Notes: generated by a model not told the origin, from the letters alone. Numbered from the stretch's first letter, positions 51,948 to 61,856 are shown. The stretch: DNA of 64,000 nt from Sphingomonas crusticola (GCF_003391115.1 NZ_QTJP01000001.1:2108001-2172000), one strand, 5' to 3'. A program made the numbers and translations.

Positions 51948-52023
51948 GTCACCCCGGCGAAAAGCTGGGGTTTCGGGAGGCGAGGTGACCTCCTCCCGAG
52001 ACGCCAGCTTCCGCTGGCATGAC
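51948..52023. repeat. palindromic intergenic repeat (GTCACCC family)
   Basis: Starts GTCACCCCGGCGAAAAGCTGG and ends CCGCTGGCATGAC, with an inner inverted repeat TCGGGAGG / CCTCCCGA around the middle. Same family as 15134-15206 and 52949-53038. Confidence 0.75.
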
Positions 52024-52055
52024 GCGCGAGAAAAGATGCGAACGGAGAGAATGTT

Positions 52056-52946
52056 GTGAAGATCGGTTTCATCGGCCTCGGCAATATGGGCGGAGGCATG
52101 GCTGCGAATCTGGTCAAGGCCGGGCATGATGTGCGGGCCTTCGATCTGGCGGAAGCTGCGCTCGCCCATGCCGAGGAAGCGGGCTGTACCCGCGTCAAAT
52201 CCGCGCGCGAAGCCGCCGCCGACGTCGATGCGGTCGTCACCATGCTGCCGGCCGGCGCGCACGTGCGGCAGGTCTATGCCGATTGCGTGATCGGCGCCGC
52301 GCCGAGCAGCGCGATCCTGATCGATTGCTCGACGATCGACGTCAGCAGCGCCAAGGCAGTCGGTGCTTCCGCCGCCGATCAGGGCTATGCGATGGTGGAT
52401 GCCCCGGTTTCGGGCGGGATCGCGGCGGCCAATGGCGGCACGCTCACCTTCATGGTCGGCGGATCGGCGGACGCCTTCGCCCGGGCCGAACCGATCCTGG
52501 CGGCAATGGGCAAGGCCGTGATTCACGCCGGCGCCAGCGGCGCCGGCCAGGCCGCCAAGATCGCCAATAATATGCTGCTCGGTGCGACGATGGTTGCCAC
52601 GTGCGAAGCGTTCCTGCTGGCAAAGAAACTCGGCCTCGATCTCCAGACCTTCTACGACATATCGTCCAAGGCGTCGGGCCAGAGCTGGTCGATGACGAGC
52701 TATTGTCCGGTCCCCGGCGTCGGCCCGGATACGCCGGCCGACCGCGACTATCAGGGCGGCTTCGCGACCGCGCTTATGCTCAAGGATCTCAAGCTGGCGA
52801 TGGCCGCCGCGCACGATTCCAATGCCAGCGTGCCGATGGGCGCCGCCGCCGAGGCGCTCTACCAGGCCTTCGCCAATGGCGGGAATGGCAGCCTCGATTT
52901 CTCCGCGATCATCAGGATGCTGGAGGGCGAGGGCGCGAGGGCCTGA
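52056..52946 (+). CDS. mmsB: 3-hydroxyisobutyrate dehydrogenase
   Basis: NAD-dependent dehydrogenase that makes methylmalonate semialdehyde in valine breakdown. 296 residues. The Rossmann motif is MKIGFIGLGNMGGGMAANLVKAG, followed by DAPVSGGIAAANGGTLTFMVGG (in parts, substrate-binding), GASGAGQAAKIANNMLLGATMV with the catalytic Lys, and DYQGGFATALMLKDLKLA. ATG 52056 has GGAGAG upstream. The next step, methylmalonate-semialdehyde dehydrogenase (mmsA), is not in the window. Confidence 0.95.
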   Translation: MKIGFIGLGNMGGGMAANLVKAGHDVRAFDLAEAALAHAEEAGCTRVKSAREAAADVDAVVTMLPAGAHVRQVYADCVIGAAPSSAILIDCSTIDVSSAKAVGASAADQGYAMVDAPVSGGIAAANGGTLTFMVGGSADAFARAEPILAAMGKAVIHAGASGAGQAAKIANNMLLGATMVATCEAFLLAKKLGLDLQTFYDISSKASGQSWSMTSYCPVPGVGPDTPADRDYQGGFATALMLKDLKLAMAAAHDSNASVPMGAAAEALYQAFANGGNGSLDFSAIIRMLEGEGARA

Positions 52947-52948
52947 TC

Positions 52949-53038
52949 GTCATCCCAGCGGAGGCTGGGATCCATGGGCCAGCGGCAACCGTGCCGCGCA
53001 TGGTGAGAGCCATGGGCCCCAGCCTTCGCTGGGGCGAC
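52949..53038. repeat. palindromic intergenic repeat (GTCACCC family)
   Basis: Outer arms GTCATCCCAGCGGAGGCTGGG and CCCCAGCCTTCGCTGGGGCGAC are inverted, with a small inner repeat CCATGGG / CCATGGGC. It lies between the stops of the dehydrogenase gene and the convergent rpoN and may act as a bidirectional terminator. Confidence 0.8.
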
Positions 53039-53047
53039 GGACAATAT

Positions 53048-54532
53048 TCAGCCCAACGCCTTCTGCCGCCGCCGCTGGACCGATGAGCCCAGCCCGATCG
53101 CCTCGCGATACTTCGCGACGGTGCGGCGCGCGATGTCGAACCCGCGGGCATTGAGGATCTCGACGAGCTTGTCGTCGGACAGCACGTCCTTGCCCTCGTC
53201 GGCGATCAGCTTGGCGATGTGGCTCTTCACCGCTTCGGCCGACACGCCCTCGCCGTCGGCGCCGGACACGCCGCTCGTGAAGAAATATTTGAGCTCGAAC
53301 AGGCCGCGCTCGCACGACAGATATTTGTTGGATGTCACGCGGCTGACGGTGGATTCGTGCATGCCGATCGCGTCGGCGACGGTGCGCAAGGTCAGCGGCC
53401 GCAGATGCGCCACGCCGTGCAGAAAGAATGGCTCCTGCTGTTTCACGATCTCGGTCGCGACCTTGATGATCGTGCGCGCGCGCTGGTCGAGCGCCTTGAT
53501 CAGCCAGTTGGCGCTGGCGAGGCAATCGGCCAGCCACGCCTTGCCGCTCTTGTCCTGCGCCCCGGCGGACAGCTCGCCATAATAGCGCCGGTCGATGAGC
53601 AGCCGTGGCAGGGTCGCGTTATTGAGTTCGATCACCCAGCCGCCGCGGGTACGGGCGATGAACACGTCGGGCGACACCGGCGGCGCGCGCTCGCCGCCGA
53701 AGCGCAAACCTGGCTTGGGGTCGTAGGTGCGAAGCTCGCGGATCATGTCCGCGAAATCCTCTTCGTCGACATCGCACAGCCGCCTCAGCTGCGGCAGCTG
53801 GCCCTTGGCGAGCATGTCGAGATTGGCCAGCATCACCGCCATGCACGGATCGTAGCGATCGGCTTCCCTGGCCTGCAGCGCCAGGCACTCGCCAAGGCTG
53901 CGCGCGCCGACGCCGGTCGGGTCGAAGCCCTGCACGACGGCAAGGATGCGCTCGACCTGCTCGCTGACGGTGCCGAGCGCCTCCGCGAGCTCACCGATCG
54001 GCTGTTCGAGATAGCCGGCCTCGTCGATCGCATCGATAATACATTCGGCGATGGCGAGCTCATGACCGTCGAGCAGTTCGCCCGCCTGGGTGAGCAGGTG
54101 ATCGTGAAGCGAGGGCGCGCCGGCCGCCAGCGCATCCATGTCCGGCCCGTCGTCGGGCGCGGCGCCGCCGAGGCCGTCCATCCCCAGCTGACCGCCGGCA
54201 CCGCTGCCGCTATCGCTTGCACTGTCGTGATGGAAAGTCTCGGCATCGTAATCGACATCGAGCGGGGCATCGGCCTGAGCATCGCCGCTCTCGATCAGCC
54301 GGTCCGCGGTAAGCGGTTCACTCTCGGCCGCTTCCGGCGCGGCCGTCTCGGCTTGTTGCGGTTCGCCATCCTCGCCGCCGGCGGCGAGCAGCGGGTTCTT
54401 CTCCAGCTCCTCGGCAATCACGCCTTCCAGCTCGAGATTGGACAAAGCCAGCAGCTTGATCGCCTGCTGCAATTGCGGCGTCATCACCAGCGACTGCGAC
54501 TGGCGCAGGTCGAGGCGGGGGGCGAGGCTCAT
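53048..54532 (-). CDS. rpoN: RNA polymerase sigma-54 factor
   Basis: Alternative sigma factor for enhancer-activated promoters. 494 residues. Region I starts LDLRQSQSLVMTPQLQQAIKLLALS, followed by an acidic region II (about 55-130, rich in Glu/Asp and Ala). The core-binding and HTH parts include LQAREADRYDPCM and HESTVSRVTSNKYLSCERG. The RpoN box ARRTVAKYRE is at residues 468-477. All parts are intact. It follows lptB by 17 bases in the widely conserved lptCAB-rpoN order. Confidence 0.97.
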   Translation of the reverse strand: MSLAPRLDLRQSQSLVMTPQLQQAIKLLALSNLELEGVIAEELEKNPLLAAGGEDGEPQQAETAAPEAAESEPLTADRLIESGDAQADAPLDVDYDAETFHHDSASDSGSGAGGQLGMDGLGGAAPDDGPDMDALAAGAPSLHDHLLTQAGELLDGHELAIAECIIDAIDEAGYLEQPIGELAEALGTVSEQVERILAVVQGFDPTGVGARSLGECLALQAREADRYDPCMAVMLANLDMLAKGQLPQLRRLCDVDEEDFADMIRELRTYDPKPGLRFGGERAPPVSPDVFIARTRGGWVIELNNATLPRLLIDRRYYGELSAGAQDKSGKAWLADCLASANWLIKALDQRARTIIKVATEIVKQQEPFFLHGVAHLRPLTLRTVADAIGMHESTVSRVTSNKYLSCERGLFELKYFFTSGVSGADGEGVSAEAVKSHIAKLIADEGKDVLSDDKLVEILNARGFDIARRTVAKYREAIGLGSSVQRRRQKALG

Positions 54533-54549
54533 TGGGCGTTAGGCTTGCC

Positions 54550-55326
<777 letters not shown>

Positions 55327-55424
55327 GCTCGCTCTTTCAATCGCGCTCGTCCGGTTACCGCAAGCGGGGCGGATGGGAAACGGCAAGTTTCTTGCATTGC
55401 CCCCGTCTCTGCGGCACCCGAAGC

Positions 55425-55991
55425 TTATTTGGGCGGGGTCGATCCACCGGCCGGCGTGGTGCTCGTGCGCTTGGGAACCGTGAAGTGGCCGGTTACCCGC
55501 CCGCCGGACTGGCTGGTGGCGGCGCCACCGACCGAGTTGCCGTCCACCGTCGCGCGCCCGCTGTTCATGTCGATCACCAACCGCGCGCCGTTGACGGTGT
55601 TGGTGCCGCGTACGAGCGAGACATTGCCGATCAGCGTGATCAGTTTGCGGTTGAGATCGTAAATCCCGAAATTGCCCTTGGCGCGCTCGGTCGGCGAGAC
55701 GACGGTGACGCCGCCGGAGGCATCGATCCGGTTGATCTGCGGGTTTGCGCCCGGCGTTTGCGCCTGGCTGTAGCTGGCAGTCATGCGGGCGGCGTCCATC
55801 GTCATGTCGCCCTGCACGACATGGACGTTGCCGACCCAGATCGCCCGATCGGCGCGATCCTGGACCTCGAGATGGTCCGATGAAATGTCGATCGGCGCGT
55901 TGCTGTCATGCCCCTTGAGCGCGGAAAAGCCTTGTGCCGATACCGGGCCGATCAGCGCTGCGAGCGCGAGCAAGAGCAGGGGCCGTTTCAT
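55425..55991 (-). CDS. lptA: LPS transport periplasmic protein LptA (OstA-like)
   Basis: Periplasmic bridge protein that passes lipopolysaccharide to the outer membrane. 188 residues. The signal peptide is MKRPLLLLALAALIGPVSAQ. The OstA-like beta-jellyroll has PIDISSDHLEVQDRADRAIWVGNVHVVQGDM (in parts), followed by ASGGVTVVSP and LITLIGNVSLVRGTNTVNGARLVID. The C-terminal tail is Thr/Pro-rich. The ATG overlaps the lptC stop by four bases, so the two are coupled. Confidence 0.93.
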   Translation of the reverse strand: MKRPLLLLALAALIGPVSAQGFSALKGHDSNAPIDISSDHLEVQDRADRAIWVGNVHVVQGDMTMDAARMTASYSQAQTPGANPQINRIDASGGVTVVSPTERAKGNFGIYDLNRKLITLIGNVSLVRGTNTVNGARLVIDMNSGRATVDGNSVGGAATSQSGGRVTGHFTVPKRTSTTPAGGSTPPK

Positions 55992-56635
55992 CGGGCGCCT
56001 CTGGACCGGCCCTGAACGATATGCAAGCGGGCGCGCCCGTCGAGACGGACGATGCGGCGCTCGAGGTCGGCGTGCATCAAATCGGCGCTGAAATGCCCCA
56101 GCGGCATCGTCCCATCGACAGGTCCGCGGCTGCGCGCGAGCCGGTCGCTCATGTCGACAAGTACGTCGCGCGTCGTGACATGATAGCCGCCTTTGCTGTC
56201 GAACCGCACCGGCCCGTCGATCGCGATATTCTCGTTGTCGAGATCGTACCTGCCGCGATTGGCGCGGATCGTCGCCGGCCCGTCGCTGAGCTGGATCTGG
56301 GCGTTGAGTTGGCTCAGATGCACGATTGGATCGCGCGACGTCGCCTGCACGGCCGAACCTGCGTCGAGCCGGAATGGCTGCCCCTTGCTGTCGTCGCCGC
56401 GATAGGTAGCGCGCGTCACCCGCATGCGCTCGCTCGCCACGTCGACCCGGTCCTTCGACAGCACGAAGCTGATATCGCGTCCCACCGCCAGCGGAGCGAA
56501 TGCCAGGAATGCCGTGAGAACCCCAACCGCCAACGGCAGCGCAATCCGCATCGTCGCGATCAGCCCGTCATGGCTGCTCCCGGCCGCAGCCCAGATGCGC
56601 CGTTCGCGACGCTGCTGTTCGGCGAGTTGCGACAT
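55988..56635 (-). CDS. lptC: LPS export protein LptC
   Basis: Inner-membrane-anchored bitopic protein that takes lipopolysaccharide from the LptBFG complex. 215 residues. One membrane segment is at about residues 30-50 (IALPLAVGVLTAFLAFAPLA), and the rest is a periplasmic beta-jellyroll (YRGDDSKGQPFRLDAGSAV, GRYDLDNENIAIDGPVRF). The sequence is weakly conserved, as usual for LptC; context with lptA and lptB supports the call. ATG 56635 is four bases after the exonuclease stop codon. Confidence 0.9.
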   Translation of the reverse strand: MSQLAEQQRRERRIWAAAGSSHDGLIATMRIALPLAVGVLTAFLAFAPLAVGRDISFVLSKDRVDVASERMRVTRATYRGDDSKGQPFRLDAGSAVQATSRDPIVHLSQLNAQIQLSDGPATIRANRGRYDLDNENIAIDGPVRFDSKGGYHVTTRDVLVDMSDRLARSRGPVDGTMPLGHFSADLMHADLERRIVRLDGRARLHIVQGRSRGAR

Positions 56636-56639
56636 ATGG

Positions 56640-57257
56640 TCAGATGTGCGCGAAAATATCGACTTCGGGCCAGCCGGCAAGATCGAGCTCGGCGCGGGCG
56701 GGCAGGAAGTCGAAGCAGGATTGCGCCAATGCGGTGCGATTCTCGCGTGCCAGACGCTCGTCGAGGATCGTGCGCAGCTGATGCAGGTAGCGCACGTCCG
56801 ACGCCGCATATTCCTTCTGCGCGTCGCTCAGTTCGGCCGCGCCCCAATCGGACGATTGCTGCTGCTTGGAAATTTCCTGGCCGAGCAGCTCGCGCACCAG
56901 TTCCTTCAGGCCATGCCGGTCGGTGTAGGTGCGAATCAGTCGTGATGCGGTCTTGGTGCAGTAGACGGGAGCCGCCACCACACCGACATAATGGCGTAGT
57001 GCCGCGAGATCGAAACGGGCGAAATGGTAGAGCTTGAGCCGTGCCGGATCGGACAGCACCGCACGCAAATTGGGTGCGGCATAATCGCTGCCTGCCGCGA
57101 AGCGCACGAGATGCTCGTCCCCGCCACCGTCCGAGATTTGGACCAGGCAGAGCCGGTCTCGGTACGTGTGAAGGCCCATGGTCTCCGTATCGACCGCCAC
57201 CGGCCCAGGGCGCAGTGCGTCGGCGGGGAGATCTTCTTCGTGCAAATAAACGCTCAT
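56640..57257 (-). CDS. RNase D-like 3'-5' exonuclease
   Basis: DEDDy-family exonuclease, 205 residues. The catalytic motifs are VAVDTETMGL (first Asp-Glu), YHFARFDLAAL (second) and YAASDVRYLHQL (Tyr and Asp of ExoIII). At this length it lacks the HRDC domains of the full RNase D, which is common in alphaproteobacteria. It probably processes or degrades RNA. First gene of the exonuclease-lptC-lptA-lptB-rpoN run. Confidence 0.92.
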   Translation of the reverse strand: MSVYLHEEDLPADALRPGPVAVDTETMGLHTYRDRLCLVQISDGGGDEHLVRFAAGSDYAAPNLRAVLSDPARLKLYHFARFDLAALRHYVGVVAAPVYCTKTASRLIRTYTDRHGLKELVRELLGQEISKQQQSSDWGAAELSDAQKEYAASDVRYLHQLRTILDERLARENRTALAQSCFDFLPARAELDLAGWPEVDIFAHI

Positions 57258-57320
57258 TCAGGGCAGATAGGCGCCATGGACGGAACGCTCAATGGCGCGG
57301 ATCATTTCGCGGAGGCAATT

Positions 57321-57383
57321 ATGGCGAAAGCGACTCGCGATATGGACGAAACTTCTATATGGGCCGATCTTGGCTTGGCATGA
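57321..57383 (+). CDS. possible 20-codon leader ORF before the cold-shock gene
   Basis: A 20-codon reading frame (MAKATRDMDETSIWADLGLA) starts at ATG 57321, five bases after GGAGG, and ends with TGA 57381-57383. It lies 85 bases upstream of the cold-shock protein gene in an otherwise empty gap. The good ribosome-binding site is the only evidence. It could be a leader peptide in the cold-shock gene's 5' UTR, or chance. Confidence 0.25.
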   Translation: MAKATRDMDETSIWADLGLA

Positions 57384-57467
57384 CCTGCCGCGCCGCAAGG
57401 TTCGCGTGCGCCCGCCCGGCGCCCACGGATGCGATGACAGGGGCGAATTCGGGAAGATTTTGACGGC

Positions 57468-58265
57468 ATGAGTTTCGATCGAGGGCGGCGCGGGCAGCGC
57501 GGCGGCAAGGACAAGCGCGACGGCTTTGGCGAAGACAGCGGCTTCGGCGGCGGCGGATTCGGTGGCGGTGGCGACCGTTTCGGCGGCGGCGGCGGCGGTT
57601 ATGCCGGTGGTGGTGATCGCTTCGGCGGTGGCGGCGGCTTCGGCGGCGGCGATCGCTTCGGTGGCGGCGGCGGTGGTGGCTACCGTGGCGGCGGCGGTGC
57701 TGGCGGCGGTGGCGGCTTCGGCGGCGGCGGCGGTGGTGGCCGCGGGATGCCGGCCCAGGTCGTCGGCGAGGCCAAGGGCACGGTCAAATTCTTCAACGGC
57801 CAGAAGGGCTTCGGCTTTGTCGTTCGTGATGATGGCGGCGAGGATGTGTTCGTGCACATCTCGGCAGTCGAGCAGGCCGGCCTGTCCGGTTTGGGCGAGG
57901 GCCAGAAGCTCGCTTTCAGCCTCGTCGATCGCGGTGGCCGCATCTCGGCAACCAACCTTCAGCTTGAAGGCGACATCGTTCCGGTCAGCGAAGGTCGCGC
58001 TCCGCCGGCAGAAGGCGGCGACCGCGGCGGCCCGCAGCGGCAGCTCACCGGCGAACGTTCGAGCGGAACGGTCAAGTTCTTCAACGCGATGAAGGGCTTC
58101 GGCTTCATTCAGCGCGATGATGGCCAGCCGGATGCCTTCGTCCATATCTCCGCAGTCGAGCGCGCCGGCATGCCGACGCTCAACGAAGGCGATAAGCTCG
58201 AGTTCGAACTCGAAGTCGATCGCCGCGGCAAATATGCGGCGGTGAATCTTTCGCCGATCAGCTGA
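57468..58265 (+). CDS. double cold-shock-domain protein with Gly-rich N-terminus
   Basis: 265-residue single-strand nucleic acid-binding protein, probably an RNA chaperone. Residues 1-20 are basic (RGRRGQRGGKDKRD), and residues about 21-94 are almost only Gly with Phe, Tyr, Asp and Arg (repeats of FGGG and DRFGGG). Two cold-shock domains follow at about 102-170 and 199-265. RNP1 and RNP2 are KGFGFV and VFVHI in the first, KGFGFI and AFVHI in the second. Two-domain cold-shock proteins are common in alphaproteobacteria; the long Gly-rich region is unusual. Good terminator downstream. Confidence 0.92.
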   Translation: MSFDRGRRGQRGGKDKRDGFGEDSGFGGGGFGGGGDRFGGGGGGYAGGGDRFGGGGGFGGGDRFGGGGGGGYRGGGGAGGGGGFGGGGGGGRGMPAQVVGEAKGTVKFFNGQKGFGFVVRDDGGEDVFVHISAVEQAGLSGLGEGQKLAFSLVDRGGRISATNLQLEGDIVPVSEGRAPPAEGGDRGGPQRQLTGERSSGTVKFFNAMKGFGFIQRDDGQPDAFVHISAVERAGMPTLNEGDKLEFELEVDRRGKYAAVNLSPIS

Positions 58266-58292
58266 TCCAACCCGACTTTATCAAGAGACAGG

Positions 58293-58325
58293 GCCCGGGC
58301 GCAGCGATGCGTCCGGGCTTTTTCT
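58293..58325 (+). terminator. rho-independent terminator after the cold-shock gene
   Basis: Stem GCCCGGGCGCA / TGCGTCCGGGC (one wobble) around GCGA, followed by TTTTTCTT. Confidence 0.9.
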
Positions 58326-58396
58326 TGCCCTAGAAGAGCTTGTTTCGCGCTTGCAAGGCATCAGCCTAGATGGGTCGCATCTATTGGGAGTGTCTG

Positions 58397-58903
58397 ATGC
58401 GCCTTCTCGCCACCGCCTTGATTCTCGCCCTCGCGGCGCCAGCCGTTGCGGCCGTTCGCGCCCCGCAGGTGCGCGCGCAAAGCTTTGAGCAGCTCGCGAA
58501 GCCGCTGCCGCTGCCTTATGACGAGAAGGCCAATGCGCTGGCAGCCGTGGATCGCGCCCGTGCGAAGGCCAGGGCATCGCACAAGCTGCTTCTGATCGAC
58601 CTGGGCGGCAATTGGTGCCTCGACTGTCGAATCCTCGCCGGCACGATGGACTTGCCCGAGGTGAACGCGTTCGTGCGGCGGCATTTCGAAGTGGTCACGG
58701 TCGACGTTGGCCGCTTCGACAAGAACCTCGCCGTCCCGGCGCGCTACGGTATCACCGATCGTCTGAAAGGCGTCCCGAGCGTGCTGATCGTCGATCCGCG
58801 CACCAATCGGCTGCTTAACGAAGGCCGCACCGCTGCGCTTGCCGATGCGCGCAGCATGACCCCCCAGGCGCTGGCCGACTGGCTGGCGCAATGGGCGCGA
58901 TGA
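58397..58903 (+). CDS. exported thioredoxin-family protein
   Basis: 168-residue periplasmic thioredoxin-fold protein. The signal peptide is MRLLATALILALAAPAVAA. The redox motif is NWCLDCRIL, with C74 and C77 as a CxxC pair. The cis-Pro loop is GVPSVLIVDPRTNRLL. It may reduce or isomerise disulfides, as do DsbD-type thioredoxin domains. GGGAG lies ahead of ATG 58397. It is convergent with the MerR gene, 15 bases apart. Confidence 0.88.
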   Translation: MRLLATALILALAAPAVAAVRAPQVRAQSFEQLAKPLPLPYDEKANALAAVDRARAKARASHKLLLIDLGGNWCLDCRILAGTMDLPEVNAFVRRHFEVVTVDVGRFDKNLAVPARYGITDRLKGVPSVLIVDPRTNRLLNEGRTAALADARSMTPQALADWLAQWAR

Positions 58904-58918
58904 TCCGTCGCGAGTCGC

Positions 58919-59293
58919 TCAGGGACGTGAAGACTGGTCCGTTGCTAGCGCGGCGGTGAGCGCGTCGCGAATCGCTATGAGTGCATTAGTGCCGCCACTT
59001 TCGGTGGCGCTTGCGGCAGGCAAAGCGCCCTCCTGGCTCTGCTCGGGCTGGGCGAGCAATTTCTGCACGCCGCGCATCGTATAGCCTTCCTGGTTGAGCA
59101 GGCGGTGGATACGGCGGGCAAGCGCAACGTCGGCAGGACGATAATATCGCCGATTCCCGGCGCGCTGCAGCGGCCGCAATTGCGAAAAGCGCGTTTCCCA
59201 ATAACGCAGGATGTGCTGCGGAAGCCCTAGCTCGGCTGCCACCTCGCTGATCGTGCGAAACGCGCCTTCCGCCTTGGCAGAAGGGTCAGCCAC
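58919..59293 (-). CDS. MerR-family transcriptional regulator
   Basis: 124-residue regulator with a MerR helix-turn-helix: [25 protein letters not shown] and the wing [19 protein letters not shown]. The C-terminal part is short and lacks metal-binding Cys. Together with ihfA it forms a pair conserved in many proteobacteria downstream of pheT or fabH. It begins one base after the ihfA stop, so it is probably in the same transcript. Target genes are unknown. Confidence 0.92.
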   Translation of the reverse strand: MADPSAKAEGAFRTISEVAAELGLPQHILRYWETRFSQLRPLQRAGNRRYYRPADVALARRIHRLLNQEGYTMRGVQKLLAQPEQSQEGALPAASATESGGTNALIAIRDALTAALATDQSSRP

Positions 59294-59294
59294 C

Positions 59295-59609
59295 TCAGCC
59301 CGCGCGAACGATACGGTCGCGCAGCGTCTGGCTGGCGCGGAATGTGAGCACGCGACGCGGTGCGATCGGCACTTCCACGCCCGATTTGGGGTTACGGCCG
59401 ATGCGCTCCGCCTTGTCGCGCAGCACGAAAGTGCCGAAGCCGGAAATCTTGACGTTCTCGCCGTGAGCGAGCGCTTCGCACATGTGCCGGATTACCTGCT
59501 CCACCAGGTTCGCGCATTGCGAACGCGGCAGGCCGATATCGCCATGAAGGATTTCCGCCAGGTCGGCCCTGGTGAGCGTGTCGGCCATCATCATATCAGC
59601 TTCGGCCAT
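59295..59609 (-). CDS. ihfA: integration host factor subunit alpha
   Basis: DNA-bending nucleoid protein, partner of IhfB. 104 residues. Family marks are [46 protein letters not shown] (in parts), and [19 protein letters not shown]. The intercalating Pro is in [17 protein letters not shown] precedes ATG 59609, which supports that start over the internal ATGs at 59594-59585. The 241-base gap to fabH may contain its own promoter. Confidence 0.95.
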   Translation of the reverse strand: MAEADMMMADTLTRADLAEILHGDIGLPRSQCANLVEQVIRHMCEALAHGENVKISGFGTFVLRDKAERIGRNPKSGVEVPIAPRRVLTFRASQTLRDRIVRAG

Positions 59610-59850
59610 GTTTCCCCCACGCCGTCCCTTGAAAGAGGGACCTTACCGCGAGCGAGCGGGTCAGGACAAGGGCCTGCGATGCCGGTGGATGATTCGGATC
59701 GCCTGCGCGGTCAATATCTTAGGATCGGTGGCTCGGTTGTAGAGGCAAGCGTGACTCTGCGCCGGGCTGATGGAGCGATGCCGGGATGGTTCAGTTTGCG
59801 TGTTGGCGCGGGCGTCGAACGCCAAAACCATCGCGGACGGCCGCAAAACG
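59610..59850. other. 241-base gap between fabH and ihfA
   Basis: No supportable gene in either strand. It probably carries the ihfA promoter (minus strand). I see no clear terminator for fabH. Confidence 0.3.
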
Positions 59851-60825
59851 TCAATAGCGAACGACAGCGGCGCCCCAGGTGAAACCGCCGCCCATGGCTT
59901 CAAGCACGACTATGTCGCCTCGCTTGATACGCCCGTCACGAACCGCCACGTCCAGCGCCAACGGCACCGAGGCGGCGGAGGTGTTGGCATGTTCGTCGAC
60001 GGTGATGACAACCCGTTCAGGCGCCAGGCCGAGCTTGCGGGCGGTCGCGTCGAGGATGCGACGGTTGGCCTGGTGCGGCACGATCCAGTCGACGTCCGCA
60101 ACCTTCAGGCCAGTCTTGGTGAGCGCTTCTTCCAGCACGGCAGCGAGGTTGACGACGGCATGGCGGAAGACCTCCGGGCCTTTCATCCGCAACTTGCCGA
60201 CGGTGCCGGTGGTAGATGGGCCACCGTCGACATAGAGCAACTGGTTGTGGCGCCCGTCCGCGTGGAGCGCAGTGGAGAGCACGCCCCGATCCTGGTTGCC
60301 GCCGTCGCCCTCTTCCGGGGTGAGCACGACCGCGCCGGCCCCGTCGCCGAACAGGACACAGGTCGCGCGATCTTCCCAATCGAGGATGCGGCTGAAAGTC
60401 TCCGCCCCGATAACGAGGGCATTGGTGCTGCCGCCGCCGCGAATCATGCTTTCGGCCACCGACAGCGCATAGAGAAAGCCGGAGCACACCGCTGCCACGT
60501 CGAAAGCCACGCAATCGCGGATGCCGAGCGCGTCCTGGACCTTCGTCGCAGTGGCCGGGAAGGTCTGGTCGGGCGTTGCGGTGGCGAGCACGATCAGATC
60601 GATATCGGTAGCGGCCATGCCGGCGGCTGCCAGTGCCTTGCGAGCGGCCTCGGTGGCAAGCGTAGCGGTGGTCTCGCCGTCGCCCGCGATGTGGCGGGCG
60701 CGAATGCCGGTACGTTCGACGATCCATTCGTCCGATGTATCGACGGTCTGCGCCAATTCCTCATTGGTGACGCGGCGCGGCGGCAGTGCCGAACCCGTTC
60801 CCGCGATCGTCGCGCGCCGAATCAT
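59851..60825 (-). CDS. fabH: beta-ketoacyl-ACP synthase III
   Basis: Starts fatty acid synthesis by condensing acetyl-CoA with malonyl-ACP. 324 residues. Catalytic Cys114 is in [11 protein letters not shown], His is in PHQANRRI, and Asn in [14 protein letters not shown]. The CoA-binding [16 protein letters not shown] is at residues 32-47. All triad residues are present. The ATG overlaps the plsX stop by four bases, so translation is coupled. Confidence 0.97.
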   Translation of the reverse strand: MIRRATIAGTGSALPPRRVTNEELAQTVDTSDEWIVERTGIRARHIAGDGETTATLATEAARKALAAAGMAATDIDLIVLATATPDQTFPATATKVQDALGIRDCVAFDVAAVCSGFLYALSVAESMIRGGGSTNALVIGAETFSRILDWEDRATCVLFGDGAGAVVLTPEEGDGGNQDRGVLSTALHADGRHNQLLYVDGGPSTTGTVGKLRMKGPEVFRHAVVNLAAVLEEALTKTGLKVADVDWIVPHQANRRILDATARKLGLAPERVVITVDEHANTSAASVPLALDVAVRDGRIKRGDIVVLEAMGGGFTWGAAVVRY

Positions 60826-61856
60826 GCCTCGGCGGTCTCCGGCGCGCGGATGCGTGCCAGATCGGCTGCGATCCGATCGGTGATGCGACCGCGCGCAAGC
60901 TTCGCGGCGACCTCGATCGCATTGGCGAAACCTTCCACGGACGTGCTGCCGTGGCTCTTCACGACCGTGCCGTTCAACCCCAGGAATACCGCCCCGTTGC
61001 GCAAATTCGGGTCCAGCCCTTTGCGCAACAGGGTGATGGCGGGCTTCGACAGCATGAAGCCGAACTTGGAACGCAGCGAGCTCTTGAACGAGCGACGCAG
61101 CAGGTCGCCGATGAAACGCGCCGTGCCTTCGGCGGTCTTGAGCGCGATATTGCCGGAGAATCCGTCCGAAACGATCACGTCGGCCTCGCCGCGGCCGAGG
61201 CCGCTCGCCTCGATGAATCCGTCGAACCGCAGCGGCAGATGATTGGCCGCGCGCAGCATGGCGGCTGCGTCGCGCAACGTGTCCGTGCCCTTGAGCGCCT
61301 CGGTGCCGATGTTCAGCAGGCGCACGCTCGGCTGCTCGGTCTCGTGGAGGATGCGGGCATAGGCCGCCCCCATGATCGCGAATTCGAAGAGATTGCGCGC
61401 GTCGCATTCGGTGTTGGCGCCAAGATCGAGCATGACGAGGTCATGCTCGCCGAGCGTCGGCAGCAAGGCCGCGAGCGCGGGCCGGTCGATGCCGGGTATG
61501 GTGCGTAGAGCGATCTTGGCCATCGCCATCAGCGCGCCCGTATTGCCGGCGGAAATGGCGGCGTCGGCGCGGCCTTCCTTCACCGCGGCGATGGCCATGC
61601 CCATCGACGTCGTCTTGGCGCGGCGAATCGCCTGGCTGGGCTTGTCCTCGCCCCTGATCATGTCGGGTGAATGGACGATCGCGACGCGATCGCCGCACGC
61701 GCGATGGCGCGCCGTTTCCGCACGCAGCTGCGCTTCGTTGCCAAACAAGGTAAAGCGCATGGCGGGGTTGCGCATCAGCGCACGCGCCACGCCGGCGACC
61801 GCTATCGCCGGGCCGCCATCGCCTCCCATCGCGTCAATGGCGAGACAGGGACTCAC
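60822..61856 (-). CDS. plsX: phosphate acyltransferase PlsX
   Basis: Makes acyl-phosphate from acyl-ACP for phospholipid synthesis. 344 residues from GTG 61856. Motifs are [61 protein letters not shown] (in parts) and [18 protein letters not shown]. The GTG has GGGGGG eight bases upstream; a TTG two codons earlier is also possible. It is followed by fabH with overlap and preceded by rpmF, the usual order. Confidence 0.95.
   Translation of the reverse strand: MSPCLAIDAMGGDGGPAIAVAGVARALMRNPAMRFTLFGNEAQLRAETARHRACGDRVAIVHSPDMIRGEDKPSQAIRRAKTTSMGMAIAAVKEGRADAAISAGNTGALMAMAKIALRTIPGIDRPALAALLPTLGEHDLVMLDLGANTECDARNLFEFAIMGAAYARILHETEQPSVRLLNIGTEALKGTDTLRDAAAMLRAANHLPLRFDGFIEASGLGRGEADVIVSDGFSGNIALKTAEGTARFIGDLLRRSFKSSLRSKFGFMLSKPAITLLRKGLDPNLRNGAVFLGLNGTVVKSHGSTSVEGFANAIEVAAKLARGRITDRIAADLARIRAPETAEA

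Noticed and set aside
49876-53038. Possible CRISPR array or tandem repeat from the repeated palindromes
   Set aside because: The elements are different in length, separated by whole genes, and lack regular repeat-spacer spacing; no cas genes are present.
57276-57320. Longer start for the small frame before the cold-shock gene
   Set aside because: No ribosome-binding site precedes ATG 57276; only the internal ATG 57321 has one.
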